Notes: generated by a model not told the origin, from the sequence alone. A stretch of DNA of 64,000 nt from Brevundimonas goettingensis (GCF_017487405.1 NZ_CP062222.1:372001-436000), one strand, 5' to 3'. Shown: positions 19,838 through 29,889, numbered from the stretch's first letter. Translations and numbers: made by a program.

Positions 19838-20206
19838 ATGATCCAGATGCAAACTAACCTGGAAGTGGCCGACAATTCGGGCGCCCGCCGGGTCATGTGC
19901 ATCAAGGTGCTCGGCGGCGCCAAGCGTCGCTACGCCTCGGTCGGAGACACCATCGTCGCTTCCGTCAAGGAAGCGATCCCGCGCGGTCGCGTGAAGAAGG
20001 GCGAGGTCGTTCGCGCCATCGTCGTTCGCACCGCCAAGGACATCCAGCGCAAGGACGGTTCCGTCATTCGCTTCGACAAGTCCGCCGCCGTCATCGTCAA
20101 CAAGCAAAACGAGCCGGTCGGCACGCGGATCTTTGGCCCGGTTCCCCGCGAACTGCGCGCCAAGAACCACATGAAGATCATCTCGCTGGCCCCGGAGGTC
20201 CTGTAA
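19838..20206 (+). CDS. rplN: 50S ribosomal protein L14
   Basis: 122 residues, standard length, beginning [20 protein letters not shown]. Forms an intersubunit bridge and binds the silencing factor RsfS in other bacteria. AGAAGGAT lies upstream of the start. Confidence 0.98.
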   Translation: MIQMQTNLEVADNSGARRVMCIKVLGGAKRRYASVGDTIVASVKEAIPRGRVKKGEVVRAIVVRTAKDIQRKDGSVIRFDKSAAVIVNKQNEPVGTRIFGPVPRELRAKNHMKIISLAPEVL

Positions 20207-20208
20207 CC

Positions 20209-20517
20209 ATGGCCGCCAAGATCAAGAAGGGCGACCGCGTCGTCGTCCTGACCGGCAAGGACAAGGGCCGCACCGGCTCCGTCGCCAAGGTCCTGCCCAC
20301 CGAGAACCGCGTCCTCGTGACCGGCATCAACATGGTGCAGCGCCACACCCGTCCGACCCAGGGTGACCCCCAGGGCGGTATCAAGAACAAGGAAGCCTCG
20401 CTTCACCTGTCGAACGTCGCGATCGCCGACGCCAACGGCAAGGCGACCCGCGTCGGCTTCCGCGTGGAAGGCGACAAGAAGGTTCGCTTCGCCAAGACCA
20501 CGGGAGACGTCATCTGA
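20209..20517 (+). CDS. rplX: 50S ribosomal protein L24
   Basis: 102 residues, beginning [20 protein letters not shown], a KOW domain that initiates 50S assembly. The ATG at 20209 is two bases after the rplN stop; the same frame is open far upstream inside rplN, but that extension is an artefact. TGATG junction with rplE. Confidence 0.97.
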   Translation: MAAKIKKGDRVVVLTGKDKGRTGSVAKVLPTENRVLVTGINMVQRHTRPTQGDPQGGIKNKEASLHLSNVAIADANGKATRVGFRVEGDKKVRFAKTTGDVI

Positions 20518-21077
20518 TGGCCGACACCAAGTACACTCCGCGCCTCAAGACCGAGTATCTTGAGCGCATCAAGGGCGTGATGACCGAGAAGTTCGGTTAC
20601 ACCAACCCGATGCAGATGCCCAAGCTGGACAAGATCGTCCTGAACATGGGCATCGGCGAAGCCGTCGCCGACTCCAAGAAGGCCAATGCGGCCCTCAAGG
20701 ATCTGACGCAGATCGCCGGTCAGAAGGCCGTCGCCACCAAGGCCCGTAACTCCATCGCCGGCTTCAAGCTGCGCGAAGGCATGGTCATCGGCGGCAAGGT
20801 CACCCTCCGCGGCGACCAGATGTATGAGTTCCTGGACCGTCTGATCACGATCGCCCTGCCGCGCGTGAAGGACTTCCGTGGCCTGAAGCCGACGTCGTTC
20901 GACGGTCGCGGCAACTACGCCATGGGCCTGAAGGAGCACATCGTGTTCCCGGAAATCAACTACGACCAGATCGACCAGATGTGGGGCATGGACATCATCG
21001 TCTGCACCACGGCCAGGACTGACGACGAAGCGCGCGCGCTTCTGACCGAGTTCAAGTTCCCGTTCGTGAAGAACTGA
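20517..21077 (+). CDS. rplE: 50S ribosomal protein L5
   Basis: 186 residues. Conserved segments [15 protein letters not shown] and [15 protein letters not shown]. Binds 5S rRNA and contacts the P-site tRNA. Start overlaps the rplX stop. Confidence 0.98.
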   Translation: MADTKYTPRLKTEYLERIKGVMTEKFGYTNPMQMPKLDKIVLNMGIGEAVADSKKANAALKDLTQIAGQKAVATKARNSIAGFKLREGMVIGGKVTLRGDQMYEFLDRLITIALPRVKDFRGLKPTSFDGRGNYAMGLKEHIVFPEINYDQIDQMWGMDIIVCTTARTDDEARALLTEFKFPFVKN

Positions 21078-21096
21078 GCGGGAAGGGAAAAGCACA

Positions 21097-21402
21097 ATGG
21101 CAAAGAAAAGCGCCGTAAACCGCAACGAAGCCGTCAAGGCCCTGGTTGCGAAGTATGCCGCGAAGCGGGCCGCCCTCAAGGCGACCGCCAACGACGAGAG
21201 CCTGCCTCTGGAAGAGCGCTTCGAAGCGCGCCTGAAGCTGGCCGAGCTGCCGCGTAACTCGGCCGCCGTCCGTATCCGCAACCGCTGCGAAGTGACGGGC
21301 CGTCCGCGGGCCTTCTATCGCAAGCTCAAGATGAGCCGTATCGCCCTGCGTGAACTCGGCAACCTGGGTCAGATCCCGGGTCTGACCAAGTCCAGCTGGT
21401 AA
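21097..21402 (+). CDS. rpsN: 30S ribosomal protein S14 (zinc-free type)
   Basis: 101 residues, the long form lacking the CxxC zinc ribbon; only one Cys ([10 protein letters not shown]) is present. Ends with the standard GLTKSSW. Located in the 30S head. GGGAAGGG precedes the start. Confidence 0.98.
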   Translation: MAKKSAVNRNEAVKALVAKYAAKRAALKATANDESLPLEERFEARLKLAELPRNSAAVRIRNRCEVTGRPRAFYRKLKMSRIALRELGNLGQIPGLTKSSW

Positions 21403-21416
21403 GGGGAGCGACAGAC

Positions 21417-21815
21417 ATGATGATCAACGATCCCCTGAGTGACATGATCACTCGCATCCGCAACGCGCACATGCGCAAGCGGTCCAAGGTTCTCACCCCG
21501 GCCTCCCGTCTGCGTCAGCGCGTCCTCGACGTGCTGCAGGACGAAGGCTACATCCGCGGCTATTCCCTGGTGCAAAACCCGGGCGAATTCCCGCAGTTCG
21601 AGATCGAGCTCAAGTACTTCGACGGCCAGCCGGTCATCGCCGACATCGCTCGCGTGTCCAAGCCGGGCCGCCGCGTTTACTCGGCCATCGGTGATCTGAA
21701 GCCGGTCAAGAACGGCCTGGGCATCTCGATCCTTTCGACTTCGAAGGGCGTCATGTCCGACGCCGCCGCTCGCGACGCCAACGTCGGCGGCGAAGTCCTC
21801 TGCAGGGTCTACTAA
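21417..21815 (+). CDS. rpsH: 30S ribosomal protein S8
   Basis: 132 residues. Conserved start [14 protein letters not shown] and C-terminal [20 protein letters not shown]. In E. coli S8 represses the spc operon. Two ATG codons are adjacent (21417, 21420); AGGGGAG is better spaced for the first. Confidence 0.97.
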   Translation: MMINDPLSDMITRIRNAHMRKRSKVLTPASRLRQRVLDVLQDEGYIRGYSLVQNPGEFPQFEIELKYFDGQPVIADIARVSKPGRRVYSAIGDLKPVKNGLGISILSTSKGVMSDAAARDANVGGEVLCRVY

Positions 21816-21816
21816 G

Positions 21817-22350
21817 ATGTCCCGTATCGGAAAACGTCTCATCTCCGTGCCGAAGGGCGTGACTGTCACGCTCAACGGCCAGTCCGTCACCGTCAAGGGT
21901 CCCAAGGGCGAACGCTCCTGGACCGTCGCCGACGAGATCGAAGTCACCCAGGATGAAGCCGGCCTCTCGCTCGGCCTCAAGGTGGACACCCAGCGCGCTC
22001 GCGCGATGTGGGGTCTGTCGCGCACCCTGGTCGACAACATGGTCGTTGGCGTCACTGACGGCTTCGAACGCAAGCTCGAACTGGTCGGCGTCGGTTACCG
22101 CGCCGCCCTGAAGGGCAAGGACCTGTCGCTGCAGCTCGGCTTCTCGCACGAAGTCGACATCGTGGCCCCCGAAGGCGTGACCTTCGTGGTGCCCAAGCAG
22201 ACCGAAATCAGCATCCAGGGCGCCGACAAGCAAGTCGTCGGCGAGCTCGCGGCCAACATTCGCAAGCTGCGTCCGCCGGAGCCCTACAAGGGCAAGGGCG
22301 TCCGCTACGCCGGCGAAAAGGTCCGTCGCAAGGAAGGCAAGAAGAAGTAA
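21817..22350 (+). CDS. rplF: 50S ribosomal protein L6
   Basis: 177 residues, two L6 repeats. The C-terminal motif [16 protein letters not shown] is conserved. Located at the base of the L7/L12 stalk near the GTPase-associated centre. One base separates it from rpsH. Confidence 0.98.
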   Translation: MSRIGKRLISVPKGVTVTLNGQSVTVKGPKGERSWTVADEIEVTQDEAGLSLGLKVDTQRARAMWGLSRTLVDNMVVGVTDGFERKLELVGVGYRAALKGKDLSLQLGFSHEVDIVAPEGVTFVVPKQTEISIQGADKQVVGELAANIRKLRPPEPYKGKGVRYAGEKVRRKEGKKK

Positions 22351-22353
22351 GTC

Positions 22354-22710
22354 ATGGCTCTTTCTCTGCAACAACAAGCCAAGCGCCGCACCGAACGCAA
22401 CCGTCGCCGCCTCAAGGCCGTGGCCAACGGTCGCCTGCGCCTGTCGGTCTACCGCTCGGACAAGAACATCTCGGCCCAGATCATCGACGACGCCAACGGC
22501 GTCACCGTGGTCGCTGCCTCGTCGCTGGAAGGCGGCAAGGGCGCCAGCGGCTCGAACGTCGAGGCTGCCGCCAAGATCGGCAAGCTGGTCGCTGAACGCG
22601 CCATCGAAAAGGGCGTCACCGACGTCGTCTTCGACCGCGGCGGTTACATCTATCACGGACGGGTGAAGGCGCTGGCTGATGCCGCGCGTGAAGCCGGCCT
22701 GAACTTCTAA
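22354..22710 (+). CDS. rplR: 50S ribosomal protein L18
   Basis: 118 residues with the 5S-rRNA-binding core [18 protein letters not shown] and C-terminal [17 protein letters not shown]. Binds 5S rRNA with L5. Three bases after rplF. Confidence 0.98.
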   Translation: MALSLQQQAKRRTERNRRRLKAVANGRLRLSVYRSDKNISAQIIDDANGVTVVAASSLEGGKGASGSNVEAAAKIGKLVAERAIEKGVTDVVFDRGGYIYHGRVKALADAAREAGLNF

Positions 22711-22722
22711 GGGACGCGACAG

Positions 22723-23346
22723 ATGGCGCAACAACCCCAACGTGGCGGCGGCGGCAACGACCGCAATCGTCGCGACAACAACCGCAACGCTCCCGTCGTC
22801 GACGGTCCGGACTCGGACATCGTCGAGAAGCTGGTCCATATCAACCGCGTCGCCGCTACCGTTAAAGGCGGTCGCCGGTTCTCGTTCGCGGCCCTGATGG
22901 TGGTCGGCGATGGCAAGGGCCGCGTCGGCTTCGGTCACGGCAAGGCGCGCGAAGTGCCGGAAGCCATCCGCAAGGCGACCGAAGAAGCCAAGAAGACCAT
23001 GATCCGCGTTCCGCTTCGCGAGAACCGCACCCTGCACCACGACGGTCAAGGCCGTTGGGGCGCCGGCAAGATCATGATGCGCGCTGCCCCTCCCGGGACC
23101 GGCGTCATCGCGGGTGGTCCGATGCGCGCCGTCCTCGAAACCCTCGGCGTCCATGACGTCGTGGCCAAGTCGAGCGGTTCGTCGAACCCCTACAACATGA
23201 TCCGTGCGACCTTCGAGGCCCTCAAGGTCCAGTCGTCGCCGCGTCAGATCGCTTCGAAGCGTGGTAAGAAGGTCGCTGACCTGATGGGCCGCCGCAACGA
23301 CGGCGCCTCGGCTCCCGCCGAGACCGCCGAAGCCGTGGAGTCCTAA
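22723..23346 (+). CDS. rpsE: 30S ribosomal protein S5
   Basis: 207 residues versus 167 in E. coli, because of an N-terminal Gln/Gly/Asn-rich stretch of about 25 residues and a C-terminal Ala/Glu tail. The core [20 protein letters not shown] is intact. S5 controls fidelity and mRNA helicase activity at the 30S entry. Confidence 0.98.
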   Translation: MAQQPQRGGGGNDRNRRDNNRNAPVVDGPDSDIVEKLVHINRVAATVKGGRRFSFAALMVVGDGKGRVGFGHGKAREVPEAIRKATEEAKKTMIRVPLRENRTLHHDGQGRWGAGKIMMRAAPPGTGVIAGGPMRAVLETLGVHDVVAKSSGSSNPYNMIRATFEALKVQSSPRQIASKRGKKVADLMGRRNDGASAPAETAEAVES

Positions 23347-23349
23347 GTC

Positions 23350-23538
23350 GTGGCCGAGAAGAAAACCGTCACCGTCAAGCAGATCGGCTCGCCGATCCGC
23401 CGCAAGAACGACCAGCGCGCCACCCTGGTGGGCCTGGGTCTGAACCGCATGGGCCGCGAGTCCACGCTGGAAGACACCCCCTCGGTTCGCGGGATGATCG
23501 CCAAGGTCGCCCACCTGACCGAGATCGTCGAGAAATAA
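23350..23538 (+). CDS. rpmD: 50S ribosomal protein L30
   Basis: 62 residues; [20 protein letters not shown] then the conserved [14 protein letters not shown]. It starts at a GTG three bases after rpsE, an unusual start in this operon. A palindromic repeat follows 30 bases after its stop. Confidence 0.96.
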   Translation: MAEKKTVTVKQIGSPIRRKNDQRATLVGLGLNRMGRESTLEDTPSVRGMIAKVAHLTEIVEK

Positions 23539-23568
23539 GCCCGTAAGGACGCTGCGGCGTCCGTATCG

Positions 23569-23645
23569 GTGAAAAGTGCAAGTGAGCGAGTAGTGAGCCT
23601 TGGGGCTTGCTGTTCGCTCACTTTTTGCTCACTAGCACTCCTCAC
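23569..23645. repeat. Palindromic dispersed repeat, copy B
   Basis: 77-base copy of the element at 4282-4355: starts GTGAAAAGTGC, ends AGCACTCCTCAC, inner arms GTGAGC and GCTCAC. It is placed inside the spc operon, between rpmD and rplO, so it is transcribed with them and could fold into a long hairpin in the mRNA. Confidence 0.8.
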
Positions 23646-23703
23646 TAAAACACAGCCGAGTCCGGATCAGATCCGGGCGCTAGAACCCGAAAGGATCAGG
23701 CAC

Positions 23704-24297
23704 ATGAAACTGAACGAAATCCGCGACAATCTGGGCGCCCACAAGAAGCGCATGCGCGTCGGCCGTGGCCCGGGCTCGGGCAAGGGCAAGACCGCCGGTC
23801 GCGGCGTCAAGGGTCAGAAGTCGCGTTCGGGCGTCGCCATCGGCGGCTTCGAAGGCGGCCAGATGCCGCTGTACATGCGTATGCCGAAGCGCGGCTTCAA
23901 CAACGCCAACGCTCTGAAGCTGGCCGAAGTGAACCTGTGGCGCCTGCAAGACGCCATCGACGCCGGCAAGCTGGACGTCTCGGGTGAGATCAAGGGCGAC
24001 GCCCTGGTCGCCGCCGGCGTCATCCGCCGCGTCAAGGACGGCGTCCGCATCCTGGGCACCGGCGAAATCAAGGCCAAGCTGAACCTAGTCGTCTGGTCGG
24101 CCTCGGCCGGCGCGATCAAGGCCATCGAAGCCGCCGGCGGTTCGGTCGTGCAGGAGCGCATCGCCGCTGAAGCCAAGGCCGCCGCCGCCGTCGAGAAGCG
24201 CAACGCCGCCAAGGGCAAGGCTCCGGCTCCCAAGACGCCGCGTGGCGACGCCAACAAGATCTCGGCCCGCGCCGCTCGCACCGCGGCCAAGGCCTAA
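23704..24297 (+). CDS. rplO: 50S ribosomal protein L15
   Basis: 197 residues, against 144 in E. coli, because of an Ala/Lys-rich C-terminal extension of about 45 residues. The Gly/Arg-rich N-terminal half ([20 protein letters not shown]) is typical. The ATG at 23704 follows AAAGGA; the same frame is open from 23569 but that part is the palindromic repeat. The 165-base gap before it is the only large one inside the operon. Confidence 0.97.
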   Translation: MKLNEIRDNLGAHKKRMRVGRGPGSGKGKTAGRGVKGQKSRSGVAIGGFEGGQMPLYMRMPKRGFNNANALKLAEVNLWRLQDAIDAGKLDVSGEIKGDALVAAGVIRRVKDGVRILGTGEIKAKLNLVVWSASAGAIKAIEAAGGSVVQERIAAEAKAAAAVEKRNAAKGKAPAPKTPRGDANKISARAARTAAKA

Positions 24298-24415
24298 TCC
24301 AGGAAAAGCTTGGGGGGCGGTCTCGCTAAGAGGCCGCCCTTCGCCTATCTGGACTGTGGCCCTGGATTCTGTCGGATCCGTTGAGCCGCTTTCTGATCAG
24401 TCGGGGTGACGACAT

Positions 24416-25795
24416 ATGGCTTCGGCCGCCGAACAACTCGCAGCCAATATGAACATGGGCTCGTTCGCGAAAGCGACCGACCTGCACAAGCGGCTGCTCT
24501 TCACGCTTCTGGCGCTTCTGGTCTACCGCATCGGCACCTATGTGCCGATCCCGGGGATCAACTCCGAGGCCTTCCTGCAGTTCTTCCAGAACCCGGACGG
24601 CAAGCGCGGCATCCTGGACATGTTCAACATGTTCTCGGGCGGCGCCGTTGAACGGATGGCCGTCTTCGCCCTGAACGTCACGCCCTATATCTCGGCGTCG
24701 ATCATCGTCCAGCTGATGGGGACGGTGTATCCGCCGTGGGAAAAACTGCGCAAGGAAGGCGGCGAAAGCGGCCGCAAGACCCTGAACCAGTACACCCGTT
24801 ACCTGACGGTTTTCCTCGCCCTGGCCCAGTCGCTGGGCATCGCGGCGGGCCTGAACGCCCAGGCCGGTCTGATCGACCAGCCCGGCATCTTCTTCATCAT
24901 CTCGACCGTGACCTGCCTGACCGGCGGCACCATGTTCCTGATGTGGCTCGGTGAGCAAGTGACCACGCGCGGCATCGGCAACGGCATTTCGCTGATCATC
25001 TTCGCCGGTATCGTGGCGGTCCTGCCCGGCACCGTGGCGCGCCTGTTGGGCCTGGCCCAGCAGGGTCAGCTTTCGGCCTTCGCCCTGCTGGCGATCGGCT
25101 TCCTGGCCATGGCCACCGTCGTCTTCATCGTCTTCATGGAGCGCGCCCAGCGCCGCCTTCTGATCCAGTATCCGAAGCGCCAGGAAGGCAACCGGATGTC
25201 GGGCGGCGAACGCTCGTTCCTGCCGCTAAAGGTGAACACCGCCGGGGTCATCCCGCCGATCTTCGCCTCGTCCCTGCTGATGCTGCCGTCGACGGCCGCG
25301 ACCATGCTGGTCAACGCCGACCTGCCGAACTGGCTGAGCTGGCTGCCCATGGTGACCGCCCAGCTGACCCACGGCCAGCCGCTGTTCATGGCGCTCTACG
25401 CCGCCCTGATCATCTTCTTCTGCTTCTTCTACACCTCGATCACCTTCAACCCCGAGGACACGGCCGAGAACCTGCGCAAGTACGGCGGCTTCCTGCCGGG
25501 CATCCGTCCGGGCAAGCGGACAGCGGAATATCTGGACTATGTCCTGACCCGTCTGACGGTCATCGGCGCGGCCTACATCACCGCCGTCTGTCTGATCCCC
25601 GAGGCGATCGCCGCCTCCATGGGCCCCAGCCTGCTCTTCGGCGGCACCTCGATCCTGATCGTGGTCTCGGTGACGATGGACACGGTCGCGCAGATCCAGT
25701 CCCAGCTGCTGGCCCACCAGTACGAAGGCCTGATCAAGAAGGCCAAGCTGCGGGGTCGGGGTGGACGGGGCGCACCGACTCCCGTACGCCGCTAA
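24416..25795 (+). CDS. secY: Preprotein translocase subunit SecY
   Basis: 459 residues, ten predicted transmembrane helices, forming the protein-conducting channel. Recognisable segments: VYRIGTYVPIPGIN (TM1 region), the plug/TM2 region MFNMFSGGAVERMAVFAL, and the cytoplasmic loop GIRPGKRTAEYLDYVLTRLT of C5/TM9. It follows rplO after 118 bases, which hold an imperfect hairpin (about 24313-24341) without T-run. Usual partner of the spc operon. Confidence 0.97.
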   Translation: MASAAEQLAANMNMGSFAKATDLHKRLLFTLLALLVYRIGTYVPIPGINSEAFLQFFQNPDGKRGILDMFNMFSGGAVERMAVFALNVTPYISASIIVQLMGTVYPPWEKLRKEGGESGRKTLNQYTRYLTVFLALAQSLGIAAGLNAQAGLIDQPGIFFIISTVTCLTGGTMFLMWLGEQVTTRGIGNGISLIIFAGIVAVLPGTVARLLGLAQQGQLSAFALLAIGFLAMATVVFIVFMERAQRRLLIQYPKRQEGNRMSGGERSFLPLKVNTAGVIPPIFASSLLMLPSTAATMLVNADLPNWLSWLPMVTAQLTHGQPLFMALYAALIIFFCFFYTSITFNPEDTAENLRKYGGFLPGIRPGKRTAEYLDYVLTRLTVIGAAYITAVCLIPEAIAASMGPSLLFGGTSILIVVSVTMDTVAQIQSQLLAHQYEGLIKKAKLRGRGGRGAPTPVRR

Positions 25796-25823
25796 TAATA
25801 CGTGATCGCTTGGGAGGGCGGCT

Positions 25824-26387
25824 TTGAACCTGATCCTGTTCGGACCGCCGGCCGCCGGCAAGGGCACGCAAGCCAAACGCCTGGTCGAAGGCCGCGGCAT
25901 GGTCCAGCTCTCGACCGGCGATATGCTGCGCGAGGCGATCGCCTCGGGCTCGGACCTGGGTCTTGAGTGCCAGGCGATCATGTCGCGCGGCGATCTGGTC
26001 TCGGATGAGATCGTCATCGCCCTGATCGAGGCGCGCCTGAAAGAGGCCGAGGACGCCGGCGGCGCCATCTTCGACGGCTTCCCGCGCACCGTGGCCCAGG
26101 CCGAGGCGCTCGACGCCATGCTGGCCAAGCTGGGCAAGCGGATCGACCACGTCGTCCGCCTCAAGGTCGACGACGCCGCCCTGCTGGAGCGGGTCGCCAA
26201 ACGCTACGCCGACCAGGGCCGCCCGGACGACAATCCGGAAAGCTTCAAGGTCCGGCTCGAGGCCTACAACCGCAACACCGCGCCGCTGCTGCCCTACTAT
26301 GGCGACAAGGGCCTGTTGACCGAAGTTGACGGCATGGGCTCCATCGAGACCGTCGCCACGGCCATCGACGCGGCGCTCGACGCCTAG
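25824..26387 (+). CDS. adk: adenylate kinase
   Basis: Interconverts 2 ADP with ATP and AMP. 187 residues, the short form without an expanded zinc LID. P-loop is GPPAAGKGTQ at residues 7-16, the AMP-binding part STGDMLREAIASG follows, and DGFPRT and the short LID with RPDDNPESFKVRLEAYN are present. The start is TTG at 25824, with GGGAGGG about 8 bases upstream, giving MNLILFGPP. It follows secY by 28 bases as in most bacteria. Confidence 0.95.
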   Translation: MNLILFGPPAAGKGTQAKRLVEGRGMVQLSTGDMLREAIASGSDLGLECQAIMSRGDLVSDEIVIALIEARLKEAEDAGGAIFDGFPRTVAQAEALDAMLAKLGKRIDHVVRLKVDDAALLERVAKRYADQGRPDDNPESFKVRLEAYNRNTAPLLPYYGDKGLLTEVDGMGSIETVATAIDAALDA

Positions 26388-26468
26388 CTTGACGCATCGC
26401 CGTCAGGCGACGTTCATCGGCGTCATGCGTTAGGGTCCTTCTGGATCCCGCAGGATGACTCCGCCGCC

Positions 26469-27200
26469 GTGACGCCGCCCCACCCGCATCTCCCACGCCC
26501 GCATCTCTCGCCGAAGAAGAGCCGCAACCTGCTCGTGGCGTCCGGCGTCGTGGTCCTGCACCTCGGCCTGTTCGCCCTCGTCGGGCTGGAGACGGTCCCG
26601 GGCGAACAGGTCGGCCCCGGCCTGCCGCCGATCCTCGTCGAGCTGGTCCCGCCGGTCCGCCCGCCCGAACCCCCGCCGGAGAAGACCGCGCCCGTCGAGG
26701 GCGGGGGCGCGCCCGCCGCCCCGTCGCGGGTCCATGTGACACCGAAGCCGCCCGAGAAGCCTCTGCCCGATCCGCCGCCGGCGCCGATCCAGCAGGCGCC
26801 CAAACCCGATCTCATCGTCGGCGTCGCTCCCACGGCAGGCCCGACGCCCGGTCTCGGTCTGGGCGGGCAGGGGACCGGCTCCGGCACTGGGATTGGTTCG
26901 GGCGCCGGTCCCGGCGTCGGCGACCGGATGGCGCCGCGCATCATTCGCGGCCCTGCGCTGCGCGACATCGGGCGGGCCCGGCCGCGCGGTACGCGGGGAC
27001 GAGGGGAGGTCGGGGTCCGTTGCCGGATCCGGCTGGATCAGACGCTCGACCAATGCCGGGTCGTCAGCGAGACGCCGCCGGGGCAGGGCTTCGCCGAGGC
27101 GGCGCTGCCGCTGACTTCCGCATTTCGGTTCCTGCCGCCGACCGAGAACGGCGTACCGGTCGAGGGGCAAACCGTGGTGGTCACCATCAGATTCCCCTGA
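26469..27200 (+). CDS. TonB-like energy transducer
   Basis: 243 residues: short basic N-terminus, one transmembrane anchor at about 21-38 (LLVASGVVVLHLGLFALVG), a long Pro-rich periplasmic spacer, then a Gly-rich stretch (about residues 125-155) and a C-terminal TonB-like beta domain ending AFRFLPPTENGVPVEGQTVV. TonB links the ExbB/ExbD motor to outer-membrane receptors; no exbBD is nearby. The start is GTG at 26469. The C-terminal domain is atypical, so it may serve a single transport system. Lies between adk and rpsM with the metalloprotease. Confidence 0.75.
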   Translation: MTPPHPHLPRPHLSPKKSRNLLVASGVVVLHLGLFALVGLETVPGEQVGPGLPPILVELVPPVRPPEPPPEKTAPVEGGGAPAAPSRVHVTPKPPEKPLPDPPPAPIQQAPKPDLIVGVAPTAGPTPGLGLGGQGTGSGTGIGSGAGPGVGDRMAPRIIRGPALRDIGRARPRGTRGRGEVGVRCRIRLDQTLDQCRVVSETPPGQGFAEAALPLTSAFRFLPPTENGVPVEGQTVVVTIRFP

Positions 27201-27284
27201 TCCGTCGGCGGACGAAGCTTCGCCGCGTTGACACCCGCCCGCCAATCACCGCCTTATCGCACCGCAGCGTAACAGGGGGCGAGC

Positions 27285-29762
27285 ATGGGTATGGGCATGA
27301 AGCGGACGGCGACGGCGATCGCCCTGGTGTTGGCCCTTTCCGGTGCGGCCGCGCCCGCCTTCGCCGCAGACCCCGCGCCCAAGACCTTCGCCGAAGCCAC
27401 CGAGGGCCTGACGCGTCAGGAAGGCCTGCTGCGCGTCTTCGTCGATCAGGACGGTGGCAAGGTGCTGGTCCAGCTGCCGGCCCCCGGCGCCAACGGCGTG
27501 ATGGCGCGCGTCATCCACCACACGGCCCTGCGCACCGGCGTCGGCTCGGCGGTGACGGGCCTCGACCGCGCCCAGATCGGCGCCACCAACATCCTGTCCT
27601 TCCGCCGCATCGGCAAGAAGATCGTCGCCGAGTTCGAGAACCCCAAATACGAGGCGCCCCACGGCTCGCCCGAGGAACAGGCCGCCGCCCGCGACGCCTT
27701 CGTCGGCTCCACCGTCTGGGCCGGGGACGTTGTCGCGACCGGCCCCGACGGCTCGGTGCTGGTCGACCTGTCCGCCTTCCTGACCCGCGACGCCATGGGC
27801 ATCGTCGAGACGCTGAAGGCCGCGGGCCAGGGCTCGCTCAAGCCCATGAGCGACCTGACCATGGTCGATCCGGCCGCGACGAAGTCCTTCCCCGACAATC
27901 TGGAGATGGAAGCCCGCCTCACCTTCGGCGTCGACAGTCCGGGCCGGGAGCTGTCCCAGATCGCGCCCGAGCCGCGCCTGGCCACCTTCACCGTCCACCA
28001 CAGCTTCATCAAGCTTCCGGACGACCAGTATCAGCCGCGCGAGTTCGATCCGCGCACCGGCGCCTTCGCCACCAATGTCACCGACTATTCGGCGCCGCTC
28101 AACGAGGCCATGGTCCATCGCCTCGCCAGCCGCTTCAGGCTGGTGAAGACCGACCCGACCGCGGCCCGCTCCACCGTGGTCAAGCCGATTGTCTTCTATG
28201 TCGACCGCGCCGCGCCCGAGCCGATCCGCTCGGCCCTGGTCGAGGGCGCCGGCTGGTGGGCCCAGGCCTTCGACGCCGCCGGCTATATCGACGCCTTCAA
28301 GGTCGAGGTGATGCCCGAGGGCGCCGATCCGCTGGACGCCCGCTACAATGTCGTCAACTGGGTCAATCGCGCCACCCGCAGCTGGTCCTACGGCCAGAGC
28401 GTCGTCGATCCGCGCACGGGCGAGATCGTCAAGGGCTCGGTCCTGCTCGGCTCGCTGCGCATACGTCAGGACATGCTGATCTTCGAAGGCCTGGTCGGCG
28501 CCGACCACACCGGCGACGGCTCGGTCAACGATCCGCAGCGCATTGCGCTCGCCCGCATCCGCCAGCTGGCCGCGCACGAGGTCGGCCACGCCATCGGCCT
28601 GCAGCACAATTTCGCGGCGAGCACCCAGGGCCGCGCCTCGGTCATGGACTATCCGGTGCCGAAGATCGGCGTCACCGCCGACGACCAGCTCGACTTCTCC
28701 GACGCCTACGCCGTGGGCATGGGGGCCTGGGACGACTTCGCCATCGACTGGCTCTATTCCGACGCCGACAAGGCCGCGCTGGCGAAGAAGGCGGAGGAGG
28801 GCAGGGCCCGTCTGCGCTTCGCCAATGACGCCGACGCCCGCGTGGGCGGCGACGCCCAGCCCTGGGGCAGCCTGTGGGACAATGGCGAGGACCCGGTCGC
28901 CGAGCTCGACCACATCCTGAAGATCCGCCGCATCGCGCTCGACCGCTTCGGCCTGCGCAACCTGCCGGCCGGCGCCGCCGTCAACGACCTGCGTCGCCGT
29001 CTGGTCCCCATCTACCTCTATCATCGGTACCAGGTGGACGCGGTCTCCAAGCTGGTGGGCGGCATCGACTACTCCTATCCGGTCTCGGGCGGCGGGCAGG
29101 AGGCGGCGACCGCCGTCCCGGCCGACGTCCAGCGCGCAGCGCTCGCGGCCCTGACCCGCACCCTCAACCCCGCCGAGCTGGATCTGCCCGAGCCGCTGCT
29201 GGCCCTGCTGGCCGCCCAGCAGTCCGGAGACGGCGATCCCCAGAACGACATCGAGGTGTTCAAGGGGCTGAACGGCCGGGCCTTCGATCCGGGCGTGGCC
29301 GCCGACGTCGCCGCCGACGTCACCCTCGACGCCCTGTTCGCGCCCCAGCGGGTCAATCGCATCGCCGACGCCGGCCGCCGCGATCCGGCCGCCCTGGGTC
29401 TCGGTGAGACCGTCGACGTGATCACCGCCGCCGCCTTCGCTCCCGCCGAGGGCCGTCTGGCCGAGCCCGCGCGCCGGGTCCAGGCCCAGACCGTCCTGAC
29501 CCTGGCCGGCCTGCTCAAGGGTGACGACCTGTCCAGCACCTCGGCGGCCGTCATCGACGATCGGTTGCAGGCTCTGGCCGTGAAGCTGAAGGCCTCACGC
29601 GCCGCCGATCCGGTCCAGCGCGCCCACGACCGCTGGCTCGGCGCCCTGATCGGCGACCGCGACCGGCTGGACCAGCTGCTGGAAGACAAGCATCACGCGC
29701 CCGCGACCCCGCCCGGATCTCCGATCGGCGCGGAGGAGGGTTGGCATGATAACGATGCGTAA
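27285..29762 (+). CDS. Secreted zinc metalloprotease (DUF5117/DUF4953-type)
   Basis: 825 residues. Signal peptide MKRTATAIALVLALSGAAAPAFA. Long N-terminal beta region (DUF5117-like), then the catalytic domain with HEVGHAIGLQH from His431 (zinc ligands His431, His435, His441, catalytic Glu432) followed by NFAAS and PVPKIGV, and a C-terminal helical region. Family members are large gluzincin/metzincin-like enzymes of unknown substrate. GGGGGCGAG precedes the first of three close ATG codons (27285, 27291, 27297); 27285 best fits spacing. It occupies the space between the spc and alpha operons. Confidence 0.85.
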   Translation: MGMGMKRTATAIALVLALSGAAAPAFAADPAPKTFAEATEGLTRQEGLLRVFVDQDGGKVLVQLPAPGANGVMARVIHHTALRTGVGSAVTGLDRAQIGATNILSFRRIGKKIVAEFENPKYEAPHGSPEEQAAARDAFVGSTVWAGDVVATGPDGSVLVDLSAFLTRDAMGIVETLKAAGQGSLKPMSDLTMVDPAATKSFPDNLEMEARLTFGVDSPGRELSQIAPEPRLATFTVHHSFIKLPDDQYQPREFDPRTGAFATNVTDYSAPLNEAMVHRLASRFRLVKTDPTAARSTVVKPIVFYVDRAAPEPIRSALVEGAGWWAQAFDAAGYIDAFKVEVMPEGADPLDARYNVVNWVNRATRSWSYGQSVVDPRTGEIVKGSVLLGSLRIRQDMLIFEGLVGADHTGDGSVNDPQRIALARIRQLAAHEVGHAIGLQHNFAASTQGRASVMDYPVPKIGVTADDQLDFSDAYAVGMGAWDDFAIDWLYSDADKAALAKKAEEGRARLRFANDADARVGGDAQPWGSLWDNGEDPVAELDHILKIRRIALDRFGLRNLPAGAAVNDLRRRLVPIYLYHRYQVDAVSKLVGGIDYSYPVSGGGQEAATAVPADVQRAALAALTRTLNPAELDLPEPLLALLAAQQSGDGDPQNDIEVFKGLNGRAFDPGVAADVAADVTLDALFAPQRVNRIADAGRRDPAALGLGETVDVITAAAFAPAEGRLAEPARRVQAQTVLTLAGLLKGDDLSSTSAAVIDDRLQALAVKLKASRAADPVQRAHDRWLGALIGDRDRLDQLLEDKHHAPATPPGSPIGAEEGWHDNDA

Positions 29763-29776
29763 ACGTCTTCCCGGTG

Positions 29777-29804
29777 TTGACCCGAACTGAATCACCTGTA
29801 TAAG
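29777..29804 (+). promoter_or_regulatory. Putative promoter of the alpha operon (rpsM-rpsK-rpoA-rplQ)
   Basis: TTGACC at 29777-29782, a 16-base spacer and TATAAG at 29799-29804, then a GCGCGC discriminator. Located just after the metalloprotease stop, it gives the alpha operon transcription independent of secY/adk. Confidence 0.6.
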
Positions 29805-29827
29805 GCGCGCTTCCCGCGAAGGGCGCC

Positions 29828-29858
29828 ACGCTCCTGGTCTGTTGACCGGAGCGTTTGT
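29828..29858 (+). promoter_or_regulatory. Leader hairpin before rpsM (possible attenuator)
   Basis: ACGCTCC pairs with GGAGCGT (7 bp), then one bulged T and GGTC/GACC around a TGTT loop, followed by TTGTTG. It lies between the proposed promoter and the rpsM GTG. Shape suggests a weak terminator or a regulatory element; the U-tract is short. Confidence 0.45.
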
Positions 29859-29889
29859 TGCGTCCGATCACGCGTATCTGGAGAGCTTC

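Noticed and set aside
21751-23514. 587-residue open frame antisense to rplF-rplR-rpsE-rpmD
   Set aside because: A codon-bias shadow of GC-rich ribosomal genes; no start site, no protein-like composition.
27246-29024. 592-residue open frame antisense to the metalloprotease
   Set aside because: Rich in Gly/Ala/Val/Asp as expected of complementary GC-rich codons; the plus strand has a signal peptide and HExxH motif.
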